From: Lingula anatina
Taxonomy: Eukaryota; Brachiopoda; Lingulata; Lingulida; Lingulidae
Reading direction: 5' to 3'
Assembly: GCF_001039355.2 (NCBI RefSeq)
Contig: NW_019773803.1
Span: forward strand, 362,091-426,090
DNA: 64,000 nucleotides
This document shows, in pieces, positions 12,239 to 25,162 of this stretch. Every line of letters begins with the position of its first letter. The stretch's first letter is position 1. Under the pieces are notes generated by a model. That model searched no databases and was not told the DNA's origin. It saw only the letters and a list, made by a program, of their open reading frames with translations. Made by a program: the position numbers and the translations under genes.

Positions 12239-15200
12239 ATACCCTTCAAAATAAGGGTTGCGGCAAACGCACCCTCCACAGGATAAACGGTACAGATAAT
12301 TTTCCAAGTATCGCCTTATGTTCTGGAATTCGAAATCCGAAATACTATTTACTTAAACTCCACCACTGAGTATGATAACACTATTGTCTCACTATCTAAA
12401 CCGTCAAAACCAATTACAACGGTTAATTAAATGTGTAGCCTGACGAGGACAGGCTTATTCCCCATGTCTTGCCACTATGTAATCCTATAATTGTTAACAA
12501 ACAGCTGCAAAGTGAGATTTTTATATAACGCCACCGTAAAGCAACAGGCGTTTCTTGGTGAGGAAGCCAAGGTCGGCTTCATATGTAAATATACACTGAA
12601 TATAATCTGCAACCAGCTCTTCCCATGATTATAGTACCACCATTGAAACGAGGATCTGAATATCAAACGATGTCAGGACATGTACTGCTACTGAATACAA
12701 AAGAACTTTTCACTGTCCCTCAAATAGGTGGATTCTAAGTCTGCCTTATCGTGTTCATCCATAACCTTTCGTGCCAACAGTGTAGTCAAGCTGCGAACAG
12801 CTGTAGATACACGTTTCTTAGTCTATAGTGACACCTGGCAGAAAGGATGGTTTGTGTTTCGTCCGCAGACTCTGCCTTTTTTGATGATCTTTTCTGCTAT
12901 CAAAACGCCGTAGCTCGTACCCAAGTGAAGATGAGGGGCACCGGCAGCGTGCCAAATTGTGGTAACCCACGGTCTAAGAAATGCACTGCTGTTACACACT
13001 GTAGTATGTTCGTGCATGAACAGTGAGATGGATATTGAATTAAAAAAGATGAATATTGATTTTAAAAAATTAATCAACTAGCCATCATGTAACATGTTTT
13101 ATTTTTCCATCATGTAAATTTTATGATGTGCTGTGAAATTGCCCATGTATAGAAAGATTATTTAATCTATTTTGAACTTGGATTTTCACTAAACATTTCA
13201 ATGTTGCTGATAAACATTACCAGAATGCTATTTACTGAGCCCTCGTGGTCCATTAACGTTAATGGAGCATTACCGTAAACTGGATCGATCTAGCTCAAAG
13301 CAATATTACAACATGGACCACAAAATTTCCCAACTTTACACAAGTACTTAAAGTTACGAGGGGCCGTGCCATTCTTTACATTGTCTGCTCCTTAGCCAGA
13401 ATCCTCGCTGAGATAGATCAATCCTGCTAGAACGGTAACTTCCTATATGAACACAGCCTAAGGTCCATGTCTGATGTAACCTGAATCTGAGGCTGGCAAA
13501 AGCCTTTGCTTTCGATGATATTTTTCATATATATTTTGTGATCCATGCAATACGGATTTTAACCTCTGTGAATGGACATGAGTGTGAGTTCCGTAATTAG
13601 GAAAATATAGCGGTGTGTATGATTGATGGATCCCAGATAAACCTGCCACTAGCAAATGCCAAACGGTTGTCTTTGACAATCTATTCTACATATCAAGGTA
13701 ATGCTTGTAAAAAATGTGGAGTGTTGGCCGTTAAAAGGCGTTTAAAAAGTGTGAAGTTGACATTGGCCAATACGAAAAGTAGCAGGAGCTTTTAATAGCG
13801 TGTCTAATTTATCGTCCCACCAAAATTATCTTCGCTTTTTTCTGACAACAGCCTTACTAGTTTATTTAAAGGTATGCAATCGCAACAAAATAACAGAAAA
13901 CCTGACTTAAGTTTTTTTTTTTTCCGTACTGTATTTTATACAGTGAACGTTGAGACAAAGACCAGTAGACTGACCGTCTTGAATGAAGCGTCCCTGCAGT
14001 GCATGCGCACCGCAGGGTTGGTTTGCGGTTAAATGCACCCATGCCGGACGCAAACTCTGCTTTCGAGTTATATCAGGAGATGTGTGAGTCACCTTCCGAC
14101 ACGATGAACCCAGCCAGATAAATACGCGTCTGAGGAATTACGCTGGAAACAAAATAACATTTAATTTGACTGATTGACATTGAGTACGACAAGTTTAACT
14201 CATTTAAAACAGCTGGGAACAGGGTCAAACGTTCAAGTATTTGCCATGCCATAGGAAAAATAAAATACGGTTTAGGAACGAAAATTTTGGTGAAGAGAAC
14301 AAAAATTATAGCATAGGGTCCATGTGTTTTGCTATCTCTACGCCGACCGTGACACACACTCACACACATACACACACACATACACTGGCTTCTCTCATAA
14401 GGACATAAATTTCACTTAATCAGCCTTTACGTTCAAGGTAAGAGCCTTCAAACCTAAACTACGATATAGCGATGATATGATAGAACCAATCACTGACTTC
14501 GAAACAAGGGGGGTTATTGAAAGGAGTAGAGTTATTCCCGATGTTGAAGGTTCTCTTCTCCATACATTGCTTTGTGCAATATCATACATATAAACACAAA
14601 GCTCTCTGCCATCTTTTGTTCTGACAGAAGATTAAACAATACCCGGATAAATGCCAAGAATTATTCCGACCTGATAATTTCACTGAAGTAAACCTGCAAG
14701 TTAAACAAATGCAGCTTCACAGTGACTTAAATCGTCTTGGCATTTGGTAAATGATCCAATAATCAGAAAATATTTGGAAAGCTTTATTCTCCCTTGATTT
14801 ACATAAGGAATTAGAAAGAATTATCTAATACAGTGATTTTCACTAGGACCCATTATCCATTACCTCCAGATATTCAACCCTTTACACTTTTCTCTTCCAA
14901 GACAACTCACCGAAAACTGAATTTTTGGTAAGCTGTCGAAATTACTCAACAGATCCCCTTGTGCAGAGAACGTACCAACGGTGTACGCCGAAGAATAAAA
15001 CTGATTCCATTCGTATAATAGTCCTCCTTAAGGAATAAGAACTTTATTGATTTACACTATAATATACAAGGTATCATCAAACTACATTAATATATAAGGT
15101 TTAATTTAGTACAATCATGGCAAGTTTGATTATTTTCGTTGAAGTACAGGTTTTATATAGGATACAGTACATTCATGAACTTGTGGTCATTCGTCTGTCT

Positions 15201-15918
15201 GTTTTTTTACAGGGCCATTTCGTACAAAATACACAGACATCTTCTATAAAGGATCCGATGTTGCCAGTTTAAAGTTATATATCATTCTGTCTTGTTGAGG
15301 GATTGAATAACGATATGAAATGCCGAACGGCTGGAAAAATAAATATAACATTCTCTGGTTGAACTGAATTTACAAAGCTGTTTATACAACCTGGACCTCG
15401 CACCATTGCATAACTACAGTACAGTGCATCACTCGGTGAGCACGCTGCTGAAAATGTGCATGTTTGACATTAATTACGATAAAAGTTTATACGTGTAGTT
15501 GAATTACCAAACAGAATTAATTTGAAAATCATTAGGAGTTTTGCCGTGTTATCCGATGATTATTCGATTTTTAAGCGAAAAAATATTAGCGACGCAAAAA
15601 TGTCGAGTGCATGGGTGCGAACAGTTTCCGATCACTTTGGGTCAATGACATATTGTACGCGAGTTACTACAGTTACACTTGTAATTTCAGCAACTCCTAC
15701 ACGTAGATCTATTTATAATTATTTTAATACAGAGGGTAAACTCGTGGGAAGACAATAGCGAAATTGTTTCGAGACATACTGAACGTTATTAAGTTGATGA
15801 GCTACAGACCTTGGCCATGACGTTCCGTCTGAATGCCACCACAGCATATAACAAAGCGTTAATCCTTTTTAGTAATAAGTGAATGGGGTTTCCTTTTATT
15901 ACAATAACATTATACAAT
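10704..15918. repeat. 5.2-kb duplicated block, copy 1 (probable haplotig)
   Basis: The block is collinear with 15929-21259 along its whole length at very high identity. Differences are scattered substitutions, small indels and microsatellite length (the TA tract at 11639-11657 is far shorter than at 16864-16940). It is bounded by single Ns at 10699 and 15927. Copy 1 stops abruptly before the N, while copy 2 continues into unique sequence. An allelic contig inserted by the assembler explains this better than a true tandem duplication. Confidence 0.9.
13258..13448. repeat. Foldback repeat copy C1
   Basis: Relative of the GATCGATCTA family, with CTGGATCGATCTAGCTC at one side and GAGATAGATCAATCCTGCTAG at the other. 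The interior differs from copies A, B, D and E. It recurs at 18535-18750 in the duplicated block. Confidence 0.5.
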
Positions 15919-16860
15919 AAAGGGAANGTTATATATACATTCTGGACCTTCTGACCTTAATACAATGCACCTTTGTTTAAGTTCACCTTACCTAATTGCA
16001 TCCTGACTCGTGAAGGGACACTTAATTCGGACATAGTCAAATCTTTATCACAAAATAATGTGTTTTATGTATATGAGGTTTAAGTGTGGCATTTGAATAG
16101 TTCATGTAAGTGGGATACATGTATGTGGGATATTCGCTTTCCAAAATGTTAAATATAGCCGTTTCCGATGCTGAGCACTTTTTATTTCTTCTTGATGTTT
16201 AGCCCGCCACTCAGTTTTGATACTGTGCAGTATAGCTGTTTTATACAGTTCTATCATAGGTACTGCATTAGTGCCGGCGTATGAGTAAAGGCCCAAGTTT
16301 TCAGAATTTTATACAGGAGCCATTCTCCTGAGGCTGCTAACGCATCGAAGAGAACCACAAGTGTATTTTCCTCGTAAGATCATTCTTGAAATCGTCATTC
16401 GGTAACCTCCGTGAATTCTCTGGATATTCTTTCGCATGGAAAATCACAAAGAACTCGAGGCCGTTTTCTACTTCAGTTAACTGGGAAAAAATAACTCTAA
16501 AACAACACGCTCTTGTGTCATAGGCTCACATTTCATCACCATGTTTAGCGTTAGAGTCGTAAATCATTAAAATGCATGTTTTCGGCGTTTTATTTCTTGC
16601 TTGAAGTCTTTCAGTTGAGTACGTGTGGCACAGAGTGTTACAGACAGGTCGTCTGGAAACCGTCTGATGTTCCGATGCTGTGGACAGTAAATTACAGAGC
16701 AGTGCCGTGCACTGTCGACGTTATCAAAAATATCTAGACCACTGAGAAATTTTTATGACTTGGATTGCTTGATACTTTCTTCAGAGTTCACAGACTGTTA
16801 ACGTTCAGTGAACGTTTGGCTTCAGATAGAACTCCTTGCGCAACCCCATGTTGTGTCTAT

Positions 16861-16863
<3 letters not shown>

Positions 16864-16940
<77 letters not shown>
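16864..16940. repeat. (TA)n microsatellite, long allele
   Basis: About 38 TA units, compared with about 9 at the matching place (11639-11657) in copy 1. The Tyr/Ile-rich open frames across it are repeat translations. Confidence 0.95.
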
Positions 16941-16942
<2 letters not shown>

Positions 16943-17203
16943 CCAGTAAGCTACTATACATTAGAGGTTGTTGGAACACAATATATAAATATATACATTA
17001 TAATGTTGATAAATATATACATTAAATGCAATACAATATTGTATCAGGGAACAGCTCTAATGTACAGTACTAGTGCTTTTCATTATTAGTGCAGGTCATT
17101 CATATCGTCATTGTCATTCCCACATAAATGCTGCATTTACGTTAATATAAAACGCTTAATTACGCTTAATTACATGAATGAAACAAATGAAACAAAGACT
17201 CAC

Positions 17204-17521
17204 CAGCTCAAATATACTAGAATTATCAAATACAGTTCCATTTTGTAAGGCACCTCTTTCCAGAAACTTGGGTGGAAACTTCCCGACTACCTCTATCGTT
17301 CTCGGTGGTATTTGAGCGTATCTATAAGTCACAGTTAAAAAAATACCCAGAGTCAATAATATCCATGGAATAATTTTGCACCATGTTTTGGTAAAAGGAA
17401 TGAAGATATCAGATTGCAAACACATGAATTCAGCCGTGAATTTGGTGTCGTTCCGTCTTTTACATCCGTTCCAACTTGGGAAGGCAGTCCTGTGTCCAGC
17501 ACGTGTTCGGTCTGAATCCAT
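17204..17521 (-). other. Second copy of sulfotransferase coding exon 1
   Basis: Matches 11921-12238 over 318 bases with four substitutions, all of which change an amino acid: residues 3-4 Leu-Asn versus Ser-Asp, residue 23 Leu versus Arg, residue 101 Pro versus Ser. It ends at the same GTGAGT donor in phase 0, so it would splice equally well to 9353. The frame just upstream of the ATG carries a TAG here and not in copy 1, which supports the ATG at 17521/12238 as the true start. It is likely the other allele; an alternative first exon is possible. Confidence 0.8.
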
Positions 17522-18534
17522 ATACCCTTCAAAATAAGGGTTGCGGCAAACGCACCCTCCACAGGATAAACGGTACAGATAATTTTCCTAGTATCGCCTT
17601 ATGTTATGGAATTCGAAATCCGAAATACGTACTATTTACTTTAACTCCACCACTGAGTATGATAACACTATTGTCTCACTATCTAAACCGTCAAAACCAA
17701 TTACAACGGTTAATTAAAGGTGTAGCCTGACGAGGACAGGCTTATTCCCCATGTCTTGCCACTATGTAATCCTATAATTGTTAACAAACAGCTGCAAAGT
17801 GAGATTTTTATATAACGCCACCGTAAAGCAACAGGCGTTTCTTGGTGAAGAAGCCAAGGTCGGCTTCATATGTAAATATACACTGAATATAATCTGCAAC
17901 CAGCTCTTCCCATGATTATAGTACCACCATTGAAACGAGGATCTGAATATCCAACGATGTCAGGACATATACTGCTACTGAATACAAAAGAACTTTTAAC
18001 TGTCCCTCAAATAGGTGGATTCTAAGTCTGCCTTATCGTGTTCATCCATAACCTTTCGTGCCAACAGTGTAGTCAAGCTGCGAACAGCTGTAGATACACG
18101 TTTCGTAGTCTATAGTGACACCTGGCAGAAAGGATGGTTTGTGTTTCGTCCGCAGACTCTGCCTTTTTTGATGATCTCTTCTGCTATGAAAACGCCGTAG
18201 CTCGTACCCAAGTGAAGATGAGGGGCACCGGCAGCGTGCCAAATTGTGGTAACCCACGGTCTAAGAAATGCACTGCTGTTACACACTGTAGTATGTTCGT
18301 GCATGAGCAGTGAGATGGATATTGAATTTAAAAAGACGAATATTGATTTAAAAAAATTAATCAACTAACCATCATGTAACATGTTTTATTTTTCCATCAT
18401 GTAAATTTTATGATGTGCTGTGAAATTGCCCATGTATAGAAAGATTATTTAATCTATATTGAACTTGGATTTTCACTAAACATTTCGATGTTGCTGATAA
18501 ACATTACCAGTATGCTATTTACTGAGCCCTCGTG

Positions 18535-18750
18535 GTCCATTAACGTTAATGGAGCATTACCGTAAACCCATCGCACTAGCTGGATCGATCTAGCTCAAAG
18601 TAATATTACAACATGGACCACAAAATTTCCCAACTTTTACCCAAGTACTTAAAGTTACGAGGGGCCGTGCCATTCTTTACATTGTCTGCTCCTTAGCCAG
18701 AATCCTCGCTGAGATAGATCAATCCTGCTAGAACGGTAACTTCCTATATG
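18535..18750. repeat. Foldback repeat copy C2
   Basis: Counterpart of 13258-13448 in the second copy of the duplicated block, with a small insertion next to CTGGATCGATCTAG. Confidence 0.5.
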
Positions 18751-19689
18751 AACACAGCCTAAGGTCCATGTCTGATGAAACCTGAATCTGAGGCTTGTAA
18801 ATGCCTTTGCCTTCGATGATATTTTTCATATATATTTTGTGATCCATGCATTACGGATTTTAACCTCTGTGAATGGACATGAGTGTGAGTTCCGTAATTA
18901 GGAAAATATAGCGGTGTGCATGATTGATGGATCCCAGATAAACCTGCCACTAGCAAATGCCAAACGGTTGTCTTTGACAATCTATTCTACATATCAAAGT
19001 AATGCTTGTAAAAAATGTGAAGTGTTGGCCGTTAAAAGGCGTTTAAAAAGTGTGAAGTTGACATTAGCCTATACGGAAAAAGTAGCAGGAGCTTTTAATA
19101 GCGTGTGTAACTTATAATTATTGCCCCACCAAAATTATCTTCGCTTTTTTCTGACAACAGCCTTGCTAGTTTATTTAAAGGCATGCAGGAATAATCGCAA
19201 CAAAATAACAGAAAACCTGATTTAAGTTTTTTTTTTTTTTTTTTTTTTTTTTTTGCAGTACTGTATTTAAACAGTGAACGTTGAGACAAAGACCAGTAGA
19301 CTGACCGTCTTGAATGAAGCGTCCCTGCAGTGCATGCGCACCGCAGGGTTAGTTTGCGGTTAAATGCACCCATGCCGGACGCAAACTCTGCTCTCGAGTT
19401 GTATCAGGAGATGTGTGAGTCACCTTCCGACACGATGAACCCAGCCAGATAAATACGCGTCTGAGGAATAACGCTGGAAACAAAATAACATTTAATTTGA
19501 CTGATTGACATTGAGTACGACAAGTTTAACTCATTTAAAACAGCTGGGAACAGGGTCAAACGTTCAAGTATTTGCCATGCCATAGGAAAAATAAAATACG
19601 GTTTAGGAACGAAAATTTTGGTGAAGAGAACAAAAATTATAGCATAGGGTCCATGTGTTTTGTTATCTCTACGCCGACCGTGACACACA

Positions 19690-19722
<33 letters not shown>

Positions 19723-21259
19723 GCTTCTCTCATAAAAGGACATAAATTTCACTTAATCAGCCTTTACGTTCAAGGTAAGAGCCTTCAAACCTAAACTACG
19801 ATATAGCGATGATATGATAGAACCAATCACTGACTTCGAAACAAGGGGGGTTATTGAAAGGAGTAGAGTTATTCCCGATGTTGAAGGTTCTCTTCTCCAT
19901 ACATTGCTTTGTGCAATATCATACATATAAACACAAAGCTCTCTGCCATCTTTTGTTCTGACAGAAGATTAAACAATACCCGGATAAATGCCAAGAATTA
20001 TTCCGACCTGATAATTTCACTGAAGTAAACCTGCAAGTTAAACAAATGCAGCTTCACAGTGACTTAAATCGTCTTGGCATTCGGTAAATGATCCAATAAT
20101 CAGAAAATATTTGGAAAGCTTTATTCTCCCTTGATTTACATAAGGAATTAGAAAGAATTATCTAATACAGTGATTTGCACTAGGACCCATTATCCATTAT
20201 CTCCAGATATTCAACCCTTTACACTTTTCTCTTCCAAGACAACTCACCGAAAACTGAATTTTTGGTAAGCTGTCGAAATTACTCAACAGATCCACTTGTG
20301 CAGAGAACGTACCAACAGTGTACGCCGAAGAATAAAACAGATTCCATTCGTATAATAGTCCTCCTTAAGGAATAAGAACTTTATTGATTTACACTATAAT
20401 ATACAGGGTATCATCAAACTACATTATTATATAAGGTTTAATTTAGTACAATCATGGCAAGTTTGATTATTTTCGTTGAAGTACAGGTTTTATATAGGAT
20501 ACATTCATGAACTTGTGGTCATTCGTCTGTCTGTTTTTTTACAGGGCCATTTCGTACAAAATACACAGACATCTTCTATAAAGGATCCGATGTTGCCAGT
20601 TTAAAGTTATATATCATTCTGTCTTGTTGAGGGATTGAATAACGATATGAAATGCCGAACGGCTGGAAAAATAAATATAACATTCTCTGGTTGAACTGAA
20701 TTTACAAAGCTGTTTATACAACCTGGACCTCGCACCATTGCATAACTACAGTACAGAGCATCACTCGGTGAGCACGCTGCTGAAAATGTGCATGTTTGAC
20801 ATTAATTACGATAAAAGTTTATACGTGTAGTTGAATTACCAAACAGACTCCAATTGAATTAATTTGAAAATCATTAGGAGTTTTGCCGTGTTATCCGATG
20901 ATTATTCGATTTTTAAGCGAAAAAATATTAGCGACGCAAAAATGTCGAGTGCATGGGTGCGAACAGTTTCCGATCACTTTGGGTCAATGACATATTGTAC
21001 GCGAGTTACTACAGTTACACTTGTAATTTCAGCAATCCTACACGTAGATCTATTTATAATTATTTTAATACAGAGGGTAAACTCGTGGGGAGACAATAGC
21101 GAAATTGTTTCGAGACATACTGAACGTTATTAAGTTGATGAGCTACAGACCTTGGCCATGACGTTCCGTCTGAATGCCACCACAGCATATAACAAAGCGT
21201 TAATCCTTTTTAGTAATAAGTGAATGGGGTTTCCTTTTATTACAATAACATTATACAAT

Positions 21260-21668
21260 TCTGTTGAGAAAATTGCAATCTGTACCAGTCTCTAGCTCCA
21301 TTACGGGACTCACTTAAAAACTTGAAACTAATAACTCAATAACGGTTTTATGTATTGTCATTCTGTGAACAGAATTAGAAATGATACACTGTGAAGATTA
21401 TTAAGGCAAGTGTTAAAAGATAGGAAAGTGGAATTTTTACTGAATAAAGGTCTAACGCTTATTGTGTTCTTTTTATTTTTAATGATTTAAAAATGATTCG
21501 GCGTCCAGAATCTGTCAAGCTTAATATCTGAATATCAGAGCAAGGACAGAACTGAAAGTTTGGATGAAACAGCATTTAGTATGTTCCAGTCATCAAGCTA
21601 CAAACCAAACAAACGCCGCATAGAAAGTCCCTTCTAATACCGGGCCAGGGGAAACATACTTGAGAGAG
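21260..21668. other. Unique sequence upstream of the sulfotransferase block
   Basis: No recognisable gene. This may include upstream sequence of the minus-strand sulfotransferase. Confidence 0.4.
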
Positions 21669-21815
21669 ATGGACCTAGAGACGACACCCGTTGAAACGAT
21701 TTTTGAATGCGATAGTTGTGACTGCTATTTTACTGCTGGTGCATTCCCGAACAAATGTAGGAGATGCGCTGGAATGCGAGCATGGGTCTTAATTTCTGCT
21801 TCAGTTTTCAAATGA
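21669..21815 (+). CDS. Possible 48-aa zinc-ribbon-like small ORF or exon
   Basis: An ATG-initiated frame of 48 codons reads METHIONINE-DLETTPVETIFE and then two Cys pairs: CDSC at residues 14-17 and CRRC at 30-33, with an extra Cys at 19. The spacing suits a C4 zinc ribbon. The context of the ATG (AGAGAGATGG) is reasonable, and the frame ends at TGA. It could be a complete microprotein, one exon of a larger gene or a relic of a mobile element. I do not recognise the family, and the call rests on the cysteine pattern only. Confidence 0.3.
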   Translation: MDLETTPVETIFECDSCDCYFTAGAFPNKCRRCAGMRAWVLISASVFK

Positions 21816-22461
21816 GTGCGTTTATCATTTTTCTTACAGGTATTATTAATGACCACATTACACTGGAGAACGGATGGAAACGAAAGTCAAAAATTAGTAG
21901 AATATGCGTTCATGTGGTAACTTTGTTATGTTAAGTTATTCCAAGCCTTGTGTACTACTGGAAGATGCTAATTTTCAAGATCTAGGCATTTGACCTCCTT
22001 TCCGGATAATTTTCTACACAGTTTTATAGAACTGTTGTTCGTAAAATAAACTCTAGATAAAACAAACAAACAAATAACCTATTTTATCCTGACATTTTTA
22101 TTCAGTTTCACTTATTGGCGGCTTGACAAGTAAGTGGTAACTAGGGAGTACAGCGTTGACTAGCCTAATTAAATCGTATTGACTACAAAGTAGCATCCTC
22201 ATAAATAATGCTAGCCAGAATAAAAAGACGCTATATAAAAATTCTGAAAATACTAAAAAGCCATATGCATACGTACAATAAAGTTGCACCTTTGTAGATA
22301 ACGTTTAAATTGCAGTAAAATTTATACTGACTTGGACTTTGAGTGTGTGTGTACCTGTATCGTTTGTGTGGTATGATTGGTAATTGAGATTTATATAATG
22401 TACACACAAAATATTGAAATGTATAATATAGGCCTATAAAATGTATAAAGCTGTCGCAATT

Positions 22462-25126
22462 TTAGTATACTTGGTATTCATACGGACTTTGAATTGCAGG
22501 AGAAATAAAAACAATATCCCTTTTACTACCTGTTTTAACAAGTTTTTGCCCTTTTGGGCCTTTATTCTGCTGTAGATAAGAGTTCGAGTTTGCACTCTTA
22601 TCTGCCACCGGCGAGTCTCCTGCAGAATGACTTTTGTCGGTGGGACAGGGCGCGGCGTCCATTTTGCTTTGTTGCAGCGTGGTCGGTGGGGTGACGCAAA
22701 TCGTGGGAGTACCGTTATGAACCTCGGGATGCTTCTCAAGTTGAGCAGGGTCTAAACTCAGTGTTTTAACAGAAACTTGGACGTTTACTTTATCACTACT
22801 GGCACTTTCCGCAATACGTGGCAGAATGTGTTCCATTTCGGTGGAGGTATGATTGCCGGTCGGATCATCGGCTGTGTTAGGTGGGGGATGGAGGGAAGCA
22901 TGACTCTCTTGTCGAGGCGGACCACCAGTGTTAGTCTCTGTTCTTTCGCCTTTAGTCTTCTCCTTTCTTATTTCATTTTCCTCGTGGACATTTGGGACCC
23001 CTACTGATCCACCAACACATTTTGGTTTAGGTTTACAAGGTATGGTCGTCGGCATCAACAGGTTGTCTGCATCTGGCTGCACACCGTGAAAAGGGGCGCC
23101 TGAATCGTAACAAGTTCCATCCAGATACGCATCTAAATCATAGTTCTCATCAAAAGACCACACGCTCCAATTTTTCTTATGTTTATGATTTTTATGAGAA
23201 ATCGAACTTTCCCAGATAGGAAAGTCCATGTCAATCGACCAATCTGACATTGATTTGACAGAATCTCGTCCAGCACGATTTTTGCCAATTGCATCCAAAT
23301 TGTCAGAGTCAATCTGATATATATTAAGCGACGCATTCTTTCGACTTTGTTTGTTGGATTTTGCCTCTTTAAAACTATTCTTAGAAAGAGAGGGATCTTT
23401 TTTTCTTGCAATATCATTTCTTGATTTTTGCTGAATGCCCCAATCGTACATCGGATATAAAGCTCGAAGTTCCTTTTGTCTTTGTTTAAGGTGAGCCGAC
23501 GACAAACTTTCGCCTATTTTAATGGACCGAAGACCTACAACACCATCTGATGATGCACCCAGTTGTGATTTGAAAACTTTGTCTTTCTTGAAACCGTTAT
23601 TTTTATCAGGTTTCACCGCGTTTAGATTTAACGACTTATCAAGCGTTCGTGCATTAATCTGTACTACGTGGGCGGGTTGTAAATGACTAGGCTCTCGAGA
23701 GGCGTAGAATGTCGTGGAGGGAGAATTGAGCGGTACAAAACTTGTAGGAGACAGACGAGCAATATTCTGCATAAAGTATCCTTCTGAAGGGGCACTGGTG
23801 GTATTTTTAATGTCAGGTTTCCCATTAGATCTCCTCCGTTTTCCTCTGCCATTCTTGGATTCAGTATTGTCAGAAATGTGCGGCAAACTGAGCTGATTTT
23901 CTGCTTTTTTTGTTTTATCAACCTCCACCGTGCAAAATGGTATGTCATCAGAACTCGATAAATCAATAGCAATTTTGCTATTTTCTCGTACAAATTTCAA
24001 GTCTTCCGGCATATTTGCTGGTAGGAAATATTTTCGATCCACGTGCAAGTGGGGTTCTGGTTTTCTACTAACAGAACTGATACCTTCTGTAAAGACAACC
24101 CTTTGCTCAACTCGACGCATTTCACGGCGAGGGTCCCAATTATTCAAAGCGACCTGCCTGTTGATGGCTAGTTTCTTAACTTTCGGTCGTTCCGGCTTCT
24201 TTCTTAGATTCACTTGCACCGTCGGGTTTGTTGCCCCTTTGTTATAATCACGCACGACCTCTGGCGGAAGACTTCCAGAGGTAGCTGTAATAGTTCCCTG
24301 GATTGGGCGACTGCTGTTTGCCAATGAAGCTTGATGTAAAAGTCTTTTCAAGTTGTCATCGAGAACGGGAATCTGTCTTTGCAGTGGTAGAGATTTTCTA
24401 GCAGCCAAATGCTCGTTGCTTGGGTATCCATAATGTCTTGTGCGCCGTCTATCATAGAAGTCGACTGCTTGAGACAGAGAAAGTTGTTTCGCCAATGGCA
24501 TGACGTCTACGTCGTCTATACATTCTATGTAAATCTGAAATATTTAAAAGCGGGGTTTAAAATCAACAATAAGCATGAAGGATAATCAGTGGTCACCTTA
24601 GTGATACACTAGTGACAGTATTGAAATATAGTTTTAGGTGTATTCAGATGGTTCTATCCCGAATTACAAGAGATATAAAGTGATGAATGGGATGAGCAAA
24701 AACCAACTGTTGCACAATTCCATAACATCCCCGACTGCGTGGAGAGGAATTATATACTTTTGTAAAACATGTTACAAAAGATGGGAAACGCCAAATACTG
24801 ATCAAAAGAGGTCATTTAGTCACTAATTGAATCAAAAAACATTTTTACTTATTAAGTGCAGAATCGTACCATGTAAGTTATATGTTTACAAATACATCCC
24901 TTGTAAATGAACTGTAAATTTGAATACTGCAGTTACGGACATAAAGAGTTTTAAATCTATCTCCTTTAAGATATCGCCTTTAAGGGATTTCATTGCCAGA
25001 CTTCTGCAGCGGGGAGTGTGAAAGTTCCCATCATATCTTACTTAGCAAGAACTGGCCTTCTCATATTTTTGTTTTTCGAAAATATCAATTAAATACGTGT
25101 GACTCCTTCACGGTGCCTCTCATACT

Positions 25127-25162
<36 letters not shown>

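Larger units (their letters stand above)
15929..21259. repeat. 5.2-kb duplicated block, copy 2 (probable true locus)
   Basis: Second copy of 10704-15918. It runs on without a break into unique sequence at 21260, and its first bases overlap the end of the contig before 10699. It is therefore likely the contig that truly follows the sulfotransferase exons. Confidence 0.88.

Noticed and set aside
12239-12322. Upstream extension of sulfotransferase exon 1 to an acceptor at 12323
   Set aside because: The frame is open in copy 1, but copy 2 has TAG in frame and lacks the AG acceptor, so the extension is unlikely to be coding.
12823-13077. 84-codon minus frame (also at 18110-18364)
   Set aside because: Same reason: duplicated with the haplotype block, no recognisable domain.
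16765-17089. Tyr/Ile-repeat open frames
   Set aside because: Translation of a TA microsatellite; length differs between the two haplotype copies.
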